Below are positions 24,084 through 35,611 of a DNA stretch of 64,000 nucleotides, one piece after another; position 1 is the first letter of the stretch, and every line of letters starts with the position of its first letter. Below the pieces are notes generated by a model. The model did not search any database. It was not told where the DNA came from and saw only the letters and a program-made list of their open reading frames with translations. The translations under genes were made by a program, and so were the position numbers. Source of the stretch: Physella acuta (Eukaryota; Mollusca; Gastropoda; Physidae); contig NW_026732315.1 in NCBI RefSeq assembly GCF_028476545.1, positions 310,001 through 374,000 on the forward strand, read 5' to 3'.

Positions 24084-24248
24084 CTATGAGTACATGCGCA
24101 TCATGTACATGACGACGGCGTCCAGGAACTCGAGGAAGAAGGTGACGATCTCCTTGGTCGTCAGGATGGCCAGGAGAAGCATCTGCTGGATGAAGGTGAG
24201 GATCAGGTTCACGAAGTCGCTTGGGATCTCGCCGACTTTCTCCGACAT
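24084..24248 (-). CDS. Unrecognised 54-residue hydrophobic micropeptide
   Basis: An intact 54-codon frame starting MSEKVGEIPSDFVN and ending MYMMRMYS. The start has a good context (CTCACC before ATG) and an in-frame TAA four codons upstream, so this is the true N-terminus of the frame. Two hydrophobic stretches, LILTFIQQMLLLAIL and VTFFLEFLDAVVMYMM, flank a short polar TTKE hinge. This suggests one or two membrane segments or an amphipathic hairpin. Nearly all third positions are G or C, unlike the AT-rich surroundings but like the fucosyltransferase catalytic exon. That bias is strong evidence for selection as protein. It is not recognisable as sarcolamban, phospholamban, a mitochondrial small subunit or a known SMIM. 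A TATA-like site and a poly(A) signal fit an unspliced gene. The function is unknown. Confidence 0.62.
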   Translation of the reverse strand: MSEKVGEIPSDFVNLILTFIQQMLLLAILTTKEIVTFFLEFLDAVVMYMMRMYS

Positions 24249-24361
24249 GGTGAGAGTTTAGGCTTAGGATCTCACTGTTTCTTTACTGTAGGTGTGATGA
24301 TGTTCTTTCTTCTTTTTTTTTAACCAGGAACTAACGTTTCTGGTTGTTTATGTGCTGTGAG

Positions 24362-24369
24362 CTTTTATG
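24362..24369 (-). promoter_or_regulatory. TATA-like CATAAAAG upstream of the micropeptide
   Basis: CATAAAAG on the minus strand lies 114 nt upstream of the start codon. A start site about 30 nt downstream would give a leader of roughly 85 nt. Confidence 0.3.
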
Positions 24370-24486
24370 TTGAATGATTGCTGAGGAGCTAGGTTCGATG
24401 TTAAAGGCCGATGTTAGTGGCGCTCCAGTAATTTATGGTTCAATTTTCTTTTTAAAAGACTCGTTACCTGAGGATGTTAAATATTC

Positions 24487-24603
<117 letters not shown>

Positions 24604-24619
24604 CGTTTCTTTCATGCAT

Positions 24620-25810
24620 TGCATTCACCTCCCCACCAGACCAAATAGAAAAAGTATTAGACTTTAAAGAAAATATATACTTTGTCGTTCATTCCCCCCC
24701 CCCCCCGGTAGGAAATATCAACTCTCCACCCCCTTTACGGAGGAGAAAAATGTCTGGGGAAAAAAAACTGGTCTGCATAGGGCATAAGGTTATGGATCCA
24801 CTGGACAAAATGCGTTATTGTTGTTATCATAAAGTTGTGAGCTGATATTTGGAGTTTAGAGTCAGGGCAAGGCTTTATTTTTTTAAATAGTGATAAGTTA
24901 AATAAAATAATAATAACAAAAAACACATTGAATCCGAACAAAGTTTTTAAAATCAAATTCGTTAAAAAAAAAAAACACTGATAAAAAAATTTCTAGCTCA
25001 GCCCCCCCCCCCCCTTTCCAGAGTCCAAACTGTTTGATGCCAAATTTGTTTGCAGCACTGCTCTGTATAAATCTAGAATCTAAATCTATCTAGATCTAGA
25101 ATCTAGATATAATATTAGATCTATACAAGACTTACTACGCCAATACTCTAGATCTTATTCACCCTTGCTTTAAGTGTAGATATATTAGATCAGTTAAGCT
25201 ATGACATACAATTAATTAAATAGACTTCAGTAATGGAGAGAAAATGACAAAACCTACTTTTTATGTACACAATCCTTTCCTCAAGAGATGTTTCTAGGAC
25301 ATGGCGACTTTCTTATACAACCATCTGCACTAAAACGGTACCAAACGATTTAGATTTGTGCGAATAGATTTTGGTGCGCAAATTTGGTGACATGGTGTAG
25401 TACTAAATAATTAATAAGGGTTTTAAACTTTCGTATAAACATGAAGTCGGGTTGTAATTTTGTTTTTTTTTTAAATTTAAAGGTAATATATTTGTTTAAA
25501 AAATTCGAATGACAAAAAAAAAAAAAAATTAAATTAAAGTAAATTGTTGAATTTAATAAAAGAAAAAAAAAATATAGCTAAGGTAGACAACCGCCGAAAA
25601 AATATTTCTTTCTTTTATTGACGAAATTATCACCCTTAACTCGTCAAATTGATGGAACTTGTAGAGATTCTGCTTAGAATGTGTAGATCATAGATTAGTC
25701 TCCCGCCGCTTATCTACGATGTTTGATACTTGTTGACGTTCGCAAAGTGAATCACTTATTCGCCGACACATTTGTGGCGATAACAGTCGACGGAAAGATA
25801 CACAACACAT
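24620..25810. other. Intergenic; a decayed family C-like piece, otherwise nothing
   Basis: 24665-24780 has a C-run and TTTACGGAGGAGAAAAATGT resembling a family C end. The remainder is AT-rich with repeated TCTAGATC-type words near 25070-25130. Confidence 0.35.
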
Positions 25811-25818
25811 CTCCAGGG

Positions 25819-26019
25819 CAGTAGCGTAGCGAGGGGGGGGGGGGGGGGGGACATATGTCCCCGGGCGCCGACCTTAGGGGGGGGCGCCAAATTGAAAGTT
25901 TGAGGGGGGGTGCAAATGAAAAGTTCGAGGGGGGGGGGTGCAAATCGAAAATTTGCTCTCGAGGGGGCGCCAAATTGGAAGTATGTCCCCGGGCGCCGGG
26001 AAGGGTCGCTACGCCTCTG
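25819..26019. mobile_element. hAT-like MITE family B, copy 6
   Basis: Starts CAGTAGCGTAGCG and ends CGCTACGCCTCTG. CTCCAGGG flanks both sides (25811-25818 and 26020-26027), a perfect 8-bp duplication. The interior has G-runs with GGGCGCC and TGCAAATCGAAA units. Confidence 0.9.
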
Positions 26020-26039
26020 CTCCAGGGTTCCGTTTAAAT

Positions 26040-26260
26040 ATTTTTCCTAAGGGTTTCCCGGAAGGGAAGTGAGGAGGGGGGAGGGGGCGGCAGAGAGAGA
26101 ATGGTTAAAGTATATATTATCTATATAAATTATATATTTTTTCTCTTTATTTTGAAGGAATGGGGGGGGGGGGGGGGGGGCGGGAAGGGTAGAGTAAAGG
26201 TGAAGGTCGTGCAGTCCCCCCCCCCCCCCCACGAAGAGATGCATAAAAGAAACTATTTTG
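26040..26260. mobile_element. MITE family C-like, copy with uncertain ends
   Basis: It has the family C plan: a G-run, the AT core TATCTATATAAATTATATAT, a second G-run and a C-run, closing on ACGAAGAGATGCATAAAAGA. Neither end is clean and no duplication was found. Confidence 0.45.
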
Positions 26261-26639
26261 AAGGTATATATTTGACACTGTTACTGCCAACGCGAGAAAT
26301 ATGACGTTGCATTTATTTATAAATTTGCCCCCCCCCCCCCCCCCCCCATCTTTTGTGATGTGCTTACTCCAAGGAAAATTATATAACATTTAGCCAGAAT
26401 ATTTTAACAGCCGCACATTTGGTTTAACACACAATAACAGTGTCATAGTTTATTAAGCAAAAATTTCAAGTCCTAGCGTTGGATTCAACCATGCCCTTGT
26501 AACACATCTAGAATAATCCATACACAGGCAGCTGTTGTGTAACAGCACAAGAGATTTTTTTTAGTAGGGCCGTTCAATGTTTCTTTCAGACTTTTTTCTC
26601 CAGGGAAGCCCTTGGAGTCTTCTGGTTGAATGTCAGGCA

Positions 26640-26830
26640 ACGCTATTCATAACCTGTAGAAAGTTAAGTAAGTTCCCTTTCAAACCTGATGGTCTACGGG
26701 GGTAAGTGGAGTTCACTTGTTTCTGTGACTTCGGCACATGAAGGAATAGTGTAGTCAGCACTATGCCCAGCCGCCTTTACTTACCCTACAGTGAGTTAGG
26801 TACCCATCAGAGCTGGGTGGACAATCTAAA
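26640..26830 (-). repeat. SINE body copy
   Basis: Reverse-strand match to the SINE body: TTCACTTGTTTCTGTGAC, CAGCACTATGCCCAGCCGCC and TACCCATCAGAGCTGGGTGG. The tRNA-like head is not evident. A family C left end (TGTTTCTTTCAGACTTTTTT) lies just before it, near 26579. Confidence 0.65.
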
Positions 26831-28610
26831 TTAACCTTCACAATTTTTCTCGTTGAAACTCTTTCAATGTAAACTTCAGTTTTATTGTTAGTGCATCAGA
26901 AAATATAGGTTTACTTTGTAATGGGTAGCTAGTAATAATATGTTAAGAAACTAAAAACTAATTTTTTATATTGGTTTAGTATAAAAATTCTAATAAAATC
27001 TCATTGGATAATTTAGAGTTTAATGTTTAATATCAATGGGAACAAGGTATTCAACAAATTAAACAGAATATAGTGTAAAAAAATAATTACCGACACAAAT
27101 TTACAAGTGGCTAAATTGAAAGGTAGATATAATTACTTTGTGATGAAAAAATTATAATTATGAGTAATGAGACAAATAATAAAGGATTTATTTTCTAAGA
27201 AAATCACTAGATTTAATTAAGTGATTTTAAAAAAAAAAATTTATAAAAATAATATGCGTATACAATTTTTTGGATCCTAAATTGAAAAGTTTATTATGTG
27301 AGATCAATTTATTACACATTTATGTCAATATTCAATTTACCCAGATTGGCCTATTTAAAGCTGAAAATTTTATAGGTGACATTAGTCATTATTAAGACAA
27401 ACCATAACTTGTGATATTAATGGGTGAACTTTGTTATTTAAAAATGAAACATGTCGTAGTCATAGTTTAATTAAAATGTAATTTCACAGGAAAAAATTGT
27501 CATTTTAAAAAAAAAACCTGTCTTTTCAACCAACAATTGCTTTTAAAAAGTTTCAATAGTGTCCAGTTTTTTAATGGTGCAAAACTGAACAGATTAAGCA
27601 CAACATAAACTTGATAAAGCACTAACAAAAAATGTCCATTGTTTAATAAACCAAAATATGTTAAAAAACTTAATACATAATTTAAAAACTATTCATAATA
27701 CATGTACGTTAGTAGTAAAATGTCATTTTAAAGTCAGTATTTTACATCATTTTTTTTACATATCATGAAAAAAAGGGTTTAATGTAGAAGCCACATTTGT
27801 ACAACAATCCTGCCATATGAATCATACATGAAATGTTTATTTGTAAAATAATAACAGTGATGAACCATTGAACCATAGTAGAGCTTGGGGGGGGGGGGTG
27901 GTTGTAAGCTGAATATGACAACAGAGACAGCGGGAATGTCATTATTTTAACAAGACCATAGAATCCATTTAAAAAAAAAAATTTGGATGATGTTCAACAT
28001 AAACATGTAACCTAAAAAATTATTTTAAATATTTTAAAACATGATATATTCCAAACGTTACGATTGGTTGGGAGGGAGGTAGGGGGGAGGTTGTGTGTAA
28101 ATAATGTCACAAAAATTTTAGTTGAGTCATATGCGTGACGTCACTTATGTCATGTCATTTATTTGTCATGTTCTTCAAATTGTAAAAACACTTAAGTACC
28201 AATTCTTATGCAAACAAAAGGGCAAAAATAATCCCACCTAAACAAATGTAAAACAGGCACCATACAGTGTTATTTTGACACTCCATAAGATCTATAAAAA
28301 AAAATTGTTAAAACATTCAAGCCAACAAACTGTCCTACACACTACCACAGACTAAAATCAAATTAAAACGGTAACTTAATGAACATGTTTAAGAAAAATT
28401 GTACAGCTTTGTTAATATCATTAAAATAAGTATCCATGTAGATTGCATTGTAGTTAACCTTACTGTACAAACTATGATATTATTATGTACAAATAGCTTA
28501 ATTTGGATATAGAAGGAACATTATTTTTAAAATGTATTAATACAATGAACACTCCCTCATCCATAAAAGTTAAATAAATGATCCCTAAAGAATAATAATC
28601 ACAAAAGCTT
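26831..28610. other. AT-rich 3' flank of the UNC93-like gene
   Basis: No exon seen. A weak family A-like fragment lies at about 28060-28160 (GTGACGTCACTTATG). Part may be 3' UTR. Confidence 0.4.
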
Positions 28611-28614
28611 TTCT

Positions 28615-28960
28615 TAAAACTAGGAATAATTTGAAATTAAACGATAAAAATATCAGACTTTTCAATAGTCATTTCTTTCAAACTGCTGATGCTTTTGTAC
28701 TGAGGCTAATCGCAGCTTTCTAAAAACTAGGAATAATTTATAATTAAACGAGAGAAATATGAAACTAAATGGTCGTCTCTTTCAAACTGCTCTAATGACT
28801 GCTTTCTAAAAAACTAGGAATCGTATGAAATTAAACGAGAGAAATATGAAACTAAATGGTCGTCTCTTTCAAACTGCTCTAATGACAGCTTTCTTAAAAC
28901 TAGGAATCATCTAAAATTAAACGAGAGAAATATGAAACTAAATGGTCGTCTCTCTCAAAA
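28615..28960. repeat. ~86-bp tandem repeat spanning the UNC93-like stop codon
   Basis: About four units sharing ATTAAACGAGAGAAATATGA and ACTAAATGGTCGTCTCT. The unit nearest the gene contains the last codons and the stop. The outermost unit is most diverged. The array therefore grew from the end of the coding exon into the 3' UTR. Confidence 0.85.
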
Positions 28961-31692
28961 TGCCGGAGCTCTTTTTGTCCGAGCGACGCAGCCTCCACTC
29001 CATGATGAGGTAGCCCGTGACGCCGGCGAGGCAGATGGAGCCAGTGATGTAGATCTTGGACATCATCCCCAGCACGTTGGAGTAGCCAAAGGCCATGGCG
29101 CTGCCCAGACCCTGGGCGATCCTCAGGAAGGCGAAGGCCTCTTCGTAGTGGTTGGGGAACACGACGCTCAGCAGACCTGCGATTGTACACGGACGGGGGA
29201 GGGGGAAGGTTAGAACGTAGACACATCTATATCTGTCTCTGTCCGTCCGTCGGCCCCCTTCCTCTATCCATCCCTTCATCCACCCACCATCCATCCAAAA
29301 TATAATATTTAATGCAAGAACAAGACAGTAAAGCGCCGAATGATGAAGCGAGTCAAGATTTTATCAATTAGAGATAAGTGCAGTAGTAGGTATGAATGGA
29401 AGGAGAAGTTATTTGATTCAGAAGCAGAAGCTTATCAATACGGTGAATATTTCGTCAAAATACGGATATAGGGAAAGAGTCGGTAGAAACCGCTCTCTAA
29501 AAGGATAAGGATTTTGTGATAAGATAAATGACAAGTAAAACGTACAGTATTTTTTTTAAAATTGCAGATGAATAATTTTTTAGCTGTCTGGGACCACTTG
29601 TCTTAGTTGACGTGGTAGGACATTTGGTCAGACAGTGTGAGTGACAGCTTATGACTGAGAAAAATGGCTGAGGTGTGTGTGTGTGTGCGTTGGGCGGCTA
29701 GATATAGGTCTCATTCTTAATATAAAAAATTAAACGATTTCTTTAAAAGAAAAATAATTGTGTAAAGTAATCCAAGGAAACAAAAAAACAAAAACGTTAT
29801 GAAAAAAAATTGAAAATCGACAAAAAAATATATTTATATGGCTTACTGTTAACTTGGCTGACCCAGATTCCATCGCTGATTCCCCAGAGGCCAAGGTCAA
29901 CAAAAAATGGCACTAGCCAATCGGGAGAGGGCTTCCAGTAGATCATGTGGACAAGGACACCGAGGTTCAGACTGACAGCTGGGATGGTAAACATTCGTTA
30001 GCACATTAACACGGACATGTGACATCAAAACAATGGTAAACAAAAGTTTCGGTACCACGTTCACACAAAGATGTCATATTCGTTAGCACATTAACACAGA
30101 CATTCGACATCTAAACATTCCCGGTAAACAGTGGCTTTGTAACCTCATTAACACAAAGATGTGAAATCTATACATTGATGGTAAACAGTGGCTTCGAAAT
30201 CACATTTGTAACACAATGTGAAATCTTTACATCGATGATAAATTAAGTTTCGTCACCTCATTATCACAACACGTGAAAATGCTAACAGTGTTTGTACATA
30301 GTCGTTTAGTTATCACGGTAACACAAACAGGTAAAATCTAAAATGTGAAGGTGGGCGGTTAATTTATTAAAGAAAGAAGTGGGTTTGATCGTGAATTTAA
30401 ACTACAATTAGCTGTAGAACGAGCTCAGAAGAGCATTATTTTAACAACAAAACATCGCCATCTTTCTGTATTTATCTCTTCACAGGATGATTCCAGGATA
30501 CAAAAAGTACCGGGTATTGGGTTAGAGATCCATTAGTACTAGGTACCCGATCATGGACCCAATAGTACTAGGTACCCAATCATGGACCCATTAGTACTAG
30601 GTACTTAATCACGGACCCATCAGTACTAGGTACCCAATCATGGACACATTAGTACTAGGTACCCAATCATGGACACATTAGTACTAGGTACCCAATCATG
30701 GACCCATTAGTACTATGTACCCAATCATGGACCCATTAGTACTAGGTACCCAATCATGGACCCATTATTACTAGGCACCCAATCATGGGTTTATTAGTAC
30801 TAGGTACCCAATCATGGACCCATTAGTACTAGGCACCCAATCATGGACCCATTAGTAATAGGAACCCAATCATGGACCTATTAGTACTAGGCACCCATTC
30901 CCATTAGTACTAGGTACCCAATCATGGACCCATTATTACTAGGCACCAAATTATGGAACCATTAGTAATGGAGATCCGGACAGAGGCTCATTAGTACTGG
31001 GTACCCATTCAAATTCATGAACCCATTGACCTTGACACGGAAACCACATTCACTTCCAGGACTACTACCACGTCTTAGCATAAAATAGCTTTACGTGACG
31101 ATGGATGCCAAAGGTCAAAACAACAAAACAAAACAACAACACCATTAAAAAAAACAACGACAACAACAATATCGTTTTTGAGCTCCAACGTGCTGGTAAA
31201 AACTAGTTCCAACCGGAACACAATAGTTTATAAATAGATCACCTATAAAAACACATCAATCTGTCGCCTCTATAGTAAAATTTAACCCAACGTGGTACAC
31301 ACTAACTAGAGCAAGTTGTGGGCGTTAATTACTGTTTTAGTCAATAAGGTAATTAGCAATTAAAAAACACTAAAGCTGCTATGTAAAAACAACAACAGAA
31401 ACGCAGTAGCCAATGTAGGTCTTACCTGCACACAAACACATATATAAACAGTGTTTCTTCCAGACTTTTTTTCTCCGGAGGGGGGGCACTTGAAATTTTC
31501 GTGGGGGGGGGGGGGGGGCGGACACTGTTAAAAGTATATTTTTTCTATATAAATTATATAAATTTCATTTCGTTCGGGAGGGGGGGGGGGTAGAATTTTT
31601 TCGGGGGGGGGGGGGGGGGGCAAAGAGAAGAGTTGCCTGGAAGAAAGGCTGTATATAAATGTATGTATATGCATAAATATGTATCTGTAGGG

Positions 31693-31762
<70 letters not shown>

Positions 31763-34700
31763 ACTTACATACATATACATGATCAATCAAAACGTCAGTC
31801 ACCCTACCATCATGAACCTTACCAAATAAAATCTGCGGGACACGCCCCACCAGCTGGGTGAGTAGACCACTGAGGTAGGCGCTGAGGCTCCCGCACACCC
31901 CCAGGCAGATCATGGTGTAGCCGACCATGTGAATACCAAGGGCGCACGTCACGTAGGCCTGCACAATTCGATTCATTATTTAAAAAAAAAAGTAATTTAA
32001 AAACAAAACGTAATTAATCACACACGCCCGCAACCGTTTCCCAGTATTTGTTTCGATTAAATAATAATCATTAAAAAAGTTTTAAAAAACCCACGTTTTC
32101 TGATTGAACTAAAAAGTAGAAAATAAATACTATACATCACAATAATGCAAGCGATCACTCTACTATAAGCTATCAAAAACGTGGGTCGCCGAAGTAAAAG
32201 TTATATTACTATTGATTAGATAATACTATTGACTTATTAGGGAGCTTGTAGAGAGTCAACAGTATTAGAAACTGTAAGAAAATCACGGCGCCCCACGTTT
32301 TTGATAGCTTATAGTAGAGTGATCGCTTGCATTATTGTGATGTATAGTATTTATTTTCTACTTTTTAGTTCAATCAGAAAACGTGGGTTTTTTAAAACTT
32401 TTTTAATGATTATTATTTTCTACTTTTTAGTGTTTGTCTGTTTGTTTGCATGTAAATCTTGCTATCGATTTTATCTTTTCACTTTTTTTTGGGTAAACGA
32501 AGACAACTCGTAAAAAGACAACTCGTAAAAAGACAACTCGTAAAAAACACGTTGTGTGAATACGTTACTGACTAGAACACATAGATTTGAACCCGTGTCG
32601 AGTGGGATAGCAATCGTGTGCCCAACCACTCGACCATATCGTCTCCCCCATACTGGCCACCAGTTGTTACGTTATGGTTGTTTGTACACAAACACAGCGT
32701 GACAACTACTCAGTAAGCAAAAAGAGGGGGAGTGCCGAACCTTGTTTTCATCAAATTACAGTTACTGGGTAATGTCCCTTTTCCCCCACGTTTTTTGGTA
32801 CAATTATATAGCGGTCTAAAATGATCAATAAAATGTTTCCATGGATTAATTTAGTAATAAAAACAATAGAATATTCAATTGTCATCCAAAACAAAGCTTC
32901 CCTGAAAATTTCAGCGCGCTAGCTAACTGGGAAGTGCCAGAAATTTCGATCGCAAGATTGGATTGGAAAGACAAACAAACACAGAAAGACACAGAGAAAG
33001 CAAGTTAAAGAAAACGTGGGAAAATATTGATTACAACACCATGATAGAATTGTTAACATTTTTAAAAGCCGACTATGAACGATCTCAGTGACTTAAAGTT
33101 TTCTTAAATTGTGGTCAAAGTTAGTCTGTTTACTGAGAAGGGCAATAACTCGATACGTCGTCATAAAAATACTAATCCCTGTTGTTTGCATATGAGGTGT
33201 GAAACGTGTATTGCTACATTCCAAGGCATTGCAAACGCGTGGAGTTTCTAGACTGGAAAGCTAGAATGACATTTTTAAAATTTGTAACCCAGAAATAACA
33301 ATAACAATTGTTATTTTGCGTAACGCTTCACCTTATCAATTACAAAAACTAAATAGAATGAATAGGAAAGGAAACGTATGGAATTTGATTTATTTCGTAC
33401 TCTGAATTTCAAATTTTGACACTATTTTTTAGAATGCCATTATGTACGCAGCCCCATCTGTCTTGGGCACAAAAGGGAAAAGATGATGAAAATTATGTAT
33501 CAGCTATGGTGCACCATATCCATAAGAATAGCGTCTAAGGGAGACAATATCATCTAATATAAAATATAGACTAGCATAGAACAAAATAACTGACCTTGGT
33601 GAAGTCGGCAGTGACGAAACCAACTTCCATAAACGAGAACACCATCAGCGGCAAAAGCAGCAGGAACCGAACCCGCGTGCTGAACTTGACCAGAGACGTG
33701 AGCTGCGTCTTGACCCGCTCCAGGCGGGAGATGGGGGACTCGAGCAGGCGGGGGTTGAGTTTTTCTAGGCAGACGACGGCCAGCGCCATGGAGGCTAAGA
33801 CGGAGGCCATGTAGATGCCCAGGAGAAGGTATTTAGTGTGGGCGTCGATGTGGAAGGAGGTGCCGCCGAGGTCGTCGTGTGGCATGAAGCTACTACCACA
33901 CGACTGAATATGGGCGGGTTCTGACGTGTAGTCATCTGATGCGTTCAATGAGAGATTCTCATGTAATGTCATGAAAGAACTTGTAATGTGATGGGGTAGA
34001 GAGTTTGTTATATTTATTGAACTTGAATTTAACAGATCGGGTAGAAGGATAAGATCGGGCGAGGGGGTCCCGGATGATAAAACAAGCGAGGAGATGAGAT
34101 TCCCGATGATGAAGTAAGCCTGGAAGAAAAGACCAAAGATACCGAAATATCTTGCCGAAACGACGGAGAAAACCTCGTTCTGCTCTTTGGCGCGACCTCT
34201 CGCGAGAAGCGTGACGTAGGTGCTCAGGGAGTTCCAGAACACGGCCAGGCCGACGCCCTGGCACATTGACACGGGCACCATGAGCCACATGGCGGGGTAG
34301 ACGTTGGCCGCCACGTAGACAAAATGCGGGACGATCCCGGCGATCATGCAGCTCCGGGGCTGGAAGATCTGCACCAGGGAGAGGCTGAAGACGCTCCCCA
34401 CCATGTACCCCACAAAACTGACAGCCGTAGAGATGACGCCCACGCCGTCTTCATGGTTCATACTACTCTGTAAATTCCGAACCGAACCCAACGCGATGAA
34501 CAGGAGCGTCGTCGTCAGCCCAACCACTAGCAAATTTTTTGTATATTTCCCGCTGGCTATGACGTCAGTTGAAGAGCTTTCTGGTAAGAGAATCTTTTTA
34601 TCATAATTCTGATCCACCACGGCCGTATTTAACCCGGAAATCGATCCAAAGGTCATATCCGTTTTTAGATAAATCAACGCCTTCTGGAAAACCTTCCCCA

Positions 34701-34989
34701 AGTGCGACTCGCTAGTCAAGTTTAAAAAACTCGCTTTCTCGTGAATGTTCTGCATGGTGGCGGCGCGTCTTCTATGGCCGACTTCCGGTTCGGCTAAATT
34801 CCCAAGACTGGAGTAGAGAAACGACTCGTCAACGGAGGAGAGAATTTTGTTGGTGATCCTGGGGTACTGCAGCGGTTCGTCCTCGTCAGAGAAACACGTG
34901 ACCTTGTTCTCGTCAATGGTGGACAGGCCAGGGTGGAACTGACCATCGTCCGCCGGGTGGCCGTTAGACCCGTGTGAGGGGCCGTCCAT
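28938..34989 (-). CDS. UNC93-like multi-pass membrane protein, four coding exons
   Basis: Coding exons on the minus strand are 33595-34989, 31823-31958, 29847-29978 and 28938-29176. All have GT..AG borders and matching phases, giving 633 residues. The start codon at 34989 sits in an ideal CCACCATGG context. The UNC93 hallmarks are RNLQSSMN at the end of the first membrane segment (about residue 171), AYVTCALGIHMVGYTMI, GLWGISDGIWVSQ and LRIAQGLGSAMAFGYS. An acidic, serine-rich cytosolic N-terminus of about 150 residues precedes the first membrane segment. A loop at about 305-385 carries four N-glycosylation sequons (NSS, NIT, NLS, NAS) and should face the lumen or outside. The family belongs to the major facilitator fold. 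Nematode UNC-93 regulates a potassium channel and vertebrate UNC93B1 traffics Toll-like receptors, but the role here is unknown. The protein is longer than human UNC93A. The introns hold two minisatellites, a MITE and a long palindrome. Confidence 0.95.
29985..30345. repeat. Degenerate ~58-bp tandem repeat in UNC93-like intron
   Basis: About six diverged units containing TTAACACAAAGATGTGAAAT and GATGGTAAACAGTGGCTT. The array begins within 10 nt of the splice acceptor of exon 29847-29978, whose flank (GATGGTAAAC) is part of the unit. Confidence 0.75.
30525..31010. repeat. 29-bp minisatellite in UNC93-like intron
   Basis: About sixteen copies of a 29-bp unit containing AGTACTAGGTACCCAATCAT and GGACCCATT, with point differences and a few partial units. 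Confidence 0.92.
31449..31651. mobile_element. hAT-like MITE family C, copy 2
   Basis: Starts CAGTGTTTCTTCCAGAC and ends GCCTGGAAGAAAGGCTG, imperfect inverted repeats. TATATAAA flanks both sides (31441-31448 and 31652-31659), a perfect 8-bp duplication. This fixes the ends of family C. Confidence 0.85.
31695..31762. repeat. (TA)n(TG)n microsatellite
   Basis: About 25 TA units followed by about 9 TG units, 60 nt from the splice donor of exon 31823-31958. Confidence 0.9.
32061..32416. repeat. Long near-perfect palindrome (two ~131-bp arms)
   Basis: Arms 32061-32191 and about 32286-32416 are reverse complements with about one mismatch, around a ~94-bp spacer. Each arm contains a CCCACGTTTT..AAAACGTGGG pair. 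RNA from this intron would form a long stable hairpin. It could be a foldback transposon or a recent inverted duplication. Confidence 0.88.
32500..32690 (-). repeat. Second tRNA-derived SINE type with 17-bp tandem tail
   Basis: On the minus strand an A-box-like TGGTCGAGTGG and a B-box-like GGGTTCAAATC lie about 45 nt apart. The downstream tail holds three copies of a 16-17 bp unit (GACAACTCGTAAAAA on the plus strand). The head differs from the SINE at 19288. Confidence 0.6.
32700..33594. other. Intron of UNC93-like gene, nothing recognised
   Basis: AT-rich intronic sequence with no exon or element boundary seen. Confidence 0.4.
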
Positions 34990-35275
34990 GGTGGAGGGGG
35001 TCAAAGAAAGACAACCCTGTGATCAAACGGTGTTGGGTTGATGAGATGTTGATTCAATGATTGCTTGTCTGGGTGGTACAGTGATTGCATTGGAGTCGAC
35101 CTCGGCATTGTAGAAAGTTAATGCATCTGTGTTTAAAAAAAAAATAATATTGGTTAATTAAAGCAGTAAATTGAAAACACTTTAATATGGAGATAAACAT
35201 ATATGTATATATCCAAGTATAAAATAGTATCATTTATATTGTATTTTATTTCAGCCGCTTTTATATGAAGTTGAA

Positions 35276-35409
35276 CAGTGTTTCTTCCAAATTGTTTTCT
35301 ATATAAATTTAATCTCGTCCGGGGAAAGGGGGGGGGGGGGGGGGCGGTAGACTTTCTTTGGGCGGGGGAGCCACCCCCCCTCCCCCGAAGAGATGCCCGG
35401 AAGAAACTG
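35276..35409. mobile_element. hAT-like MITE family C, copy 3
   Basis: Starts CAGTGTTTCTTCCAAATTG and ends CCCGGAAGAAACTG. AAGTTGAA flanks both sides (35268-35275 and 35410-35417), a perfect 8-bp duplication. It lies in the probable 5' UTR intron of the UNC93-like gene. Confidence 0.85.
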
Positions 35410-35611
35410 AAGTTGAATTGGCGTGATCGAGACGTAAAGCACAAGATTGCCAACCCGAAAGTCTCAACTTCAGTTCCACATCACGCCAACGAGTCCACCC
35501 AGCACTGATAAGGTACTCGACTCGAGGACGGGGAAACAAAATCTGTTGAACAAAGTACAGACTCCTTTTTTTAAGCAGATGTAAAATAAAACCGGTGAAC
35601 TCAACTACACT

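Noticed and set aside
25855-26389. Open frames at 25855-26389 on both strands
   Set aside because: All lie across family B copy 6 and the family C-like element and come from G/C runs.
28932-29226. Plus-strand and shifted minus-strand frames over the last UNC93-like exon
   Set aside because: They are other-frame readings of a well-supported GC-rich coding exon.
30525-31010. A CRISPR-like array (29-bp repeats)
   Set aside because: The repeats are head-to-tail without unique spacers and lie in an intron of an animal gene.
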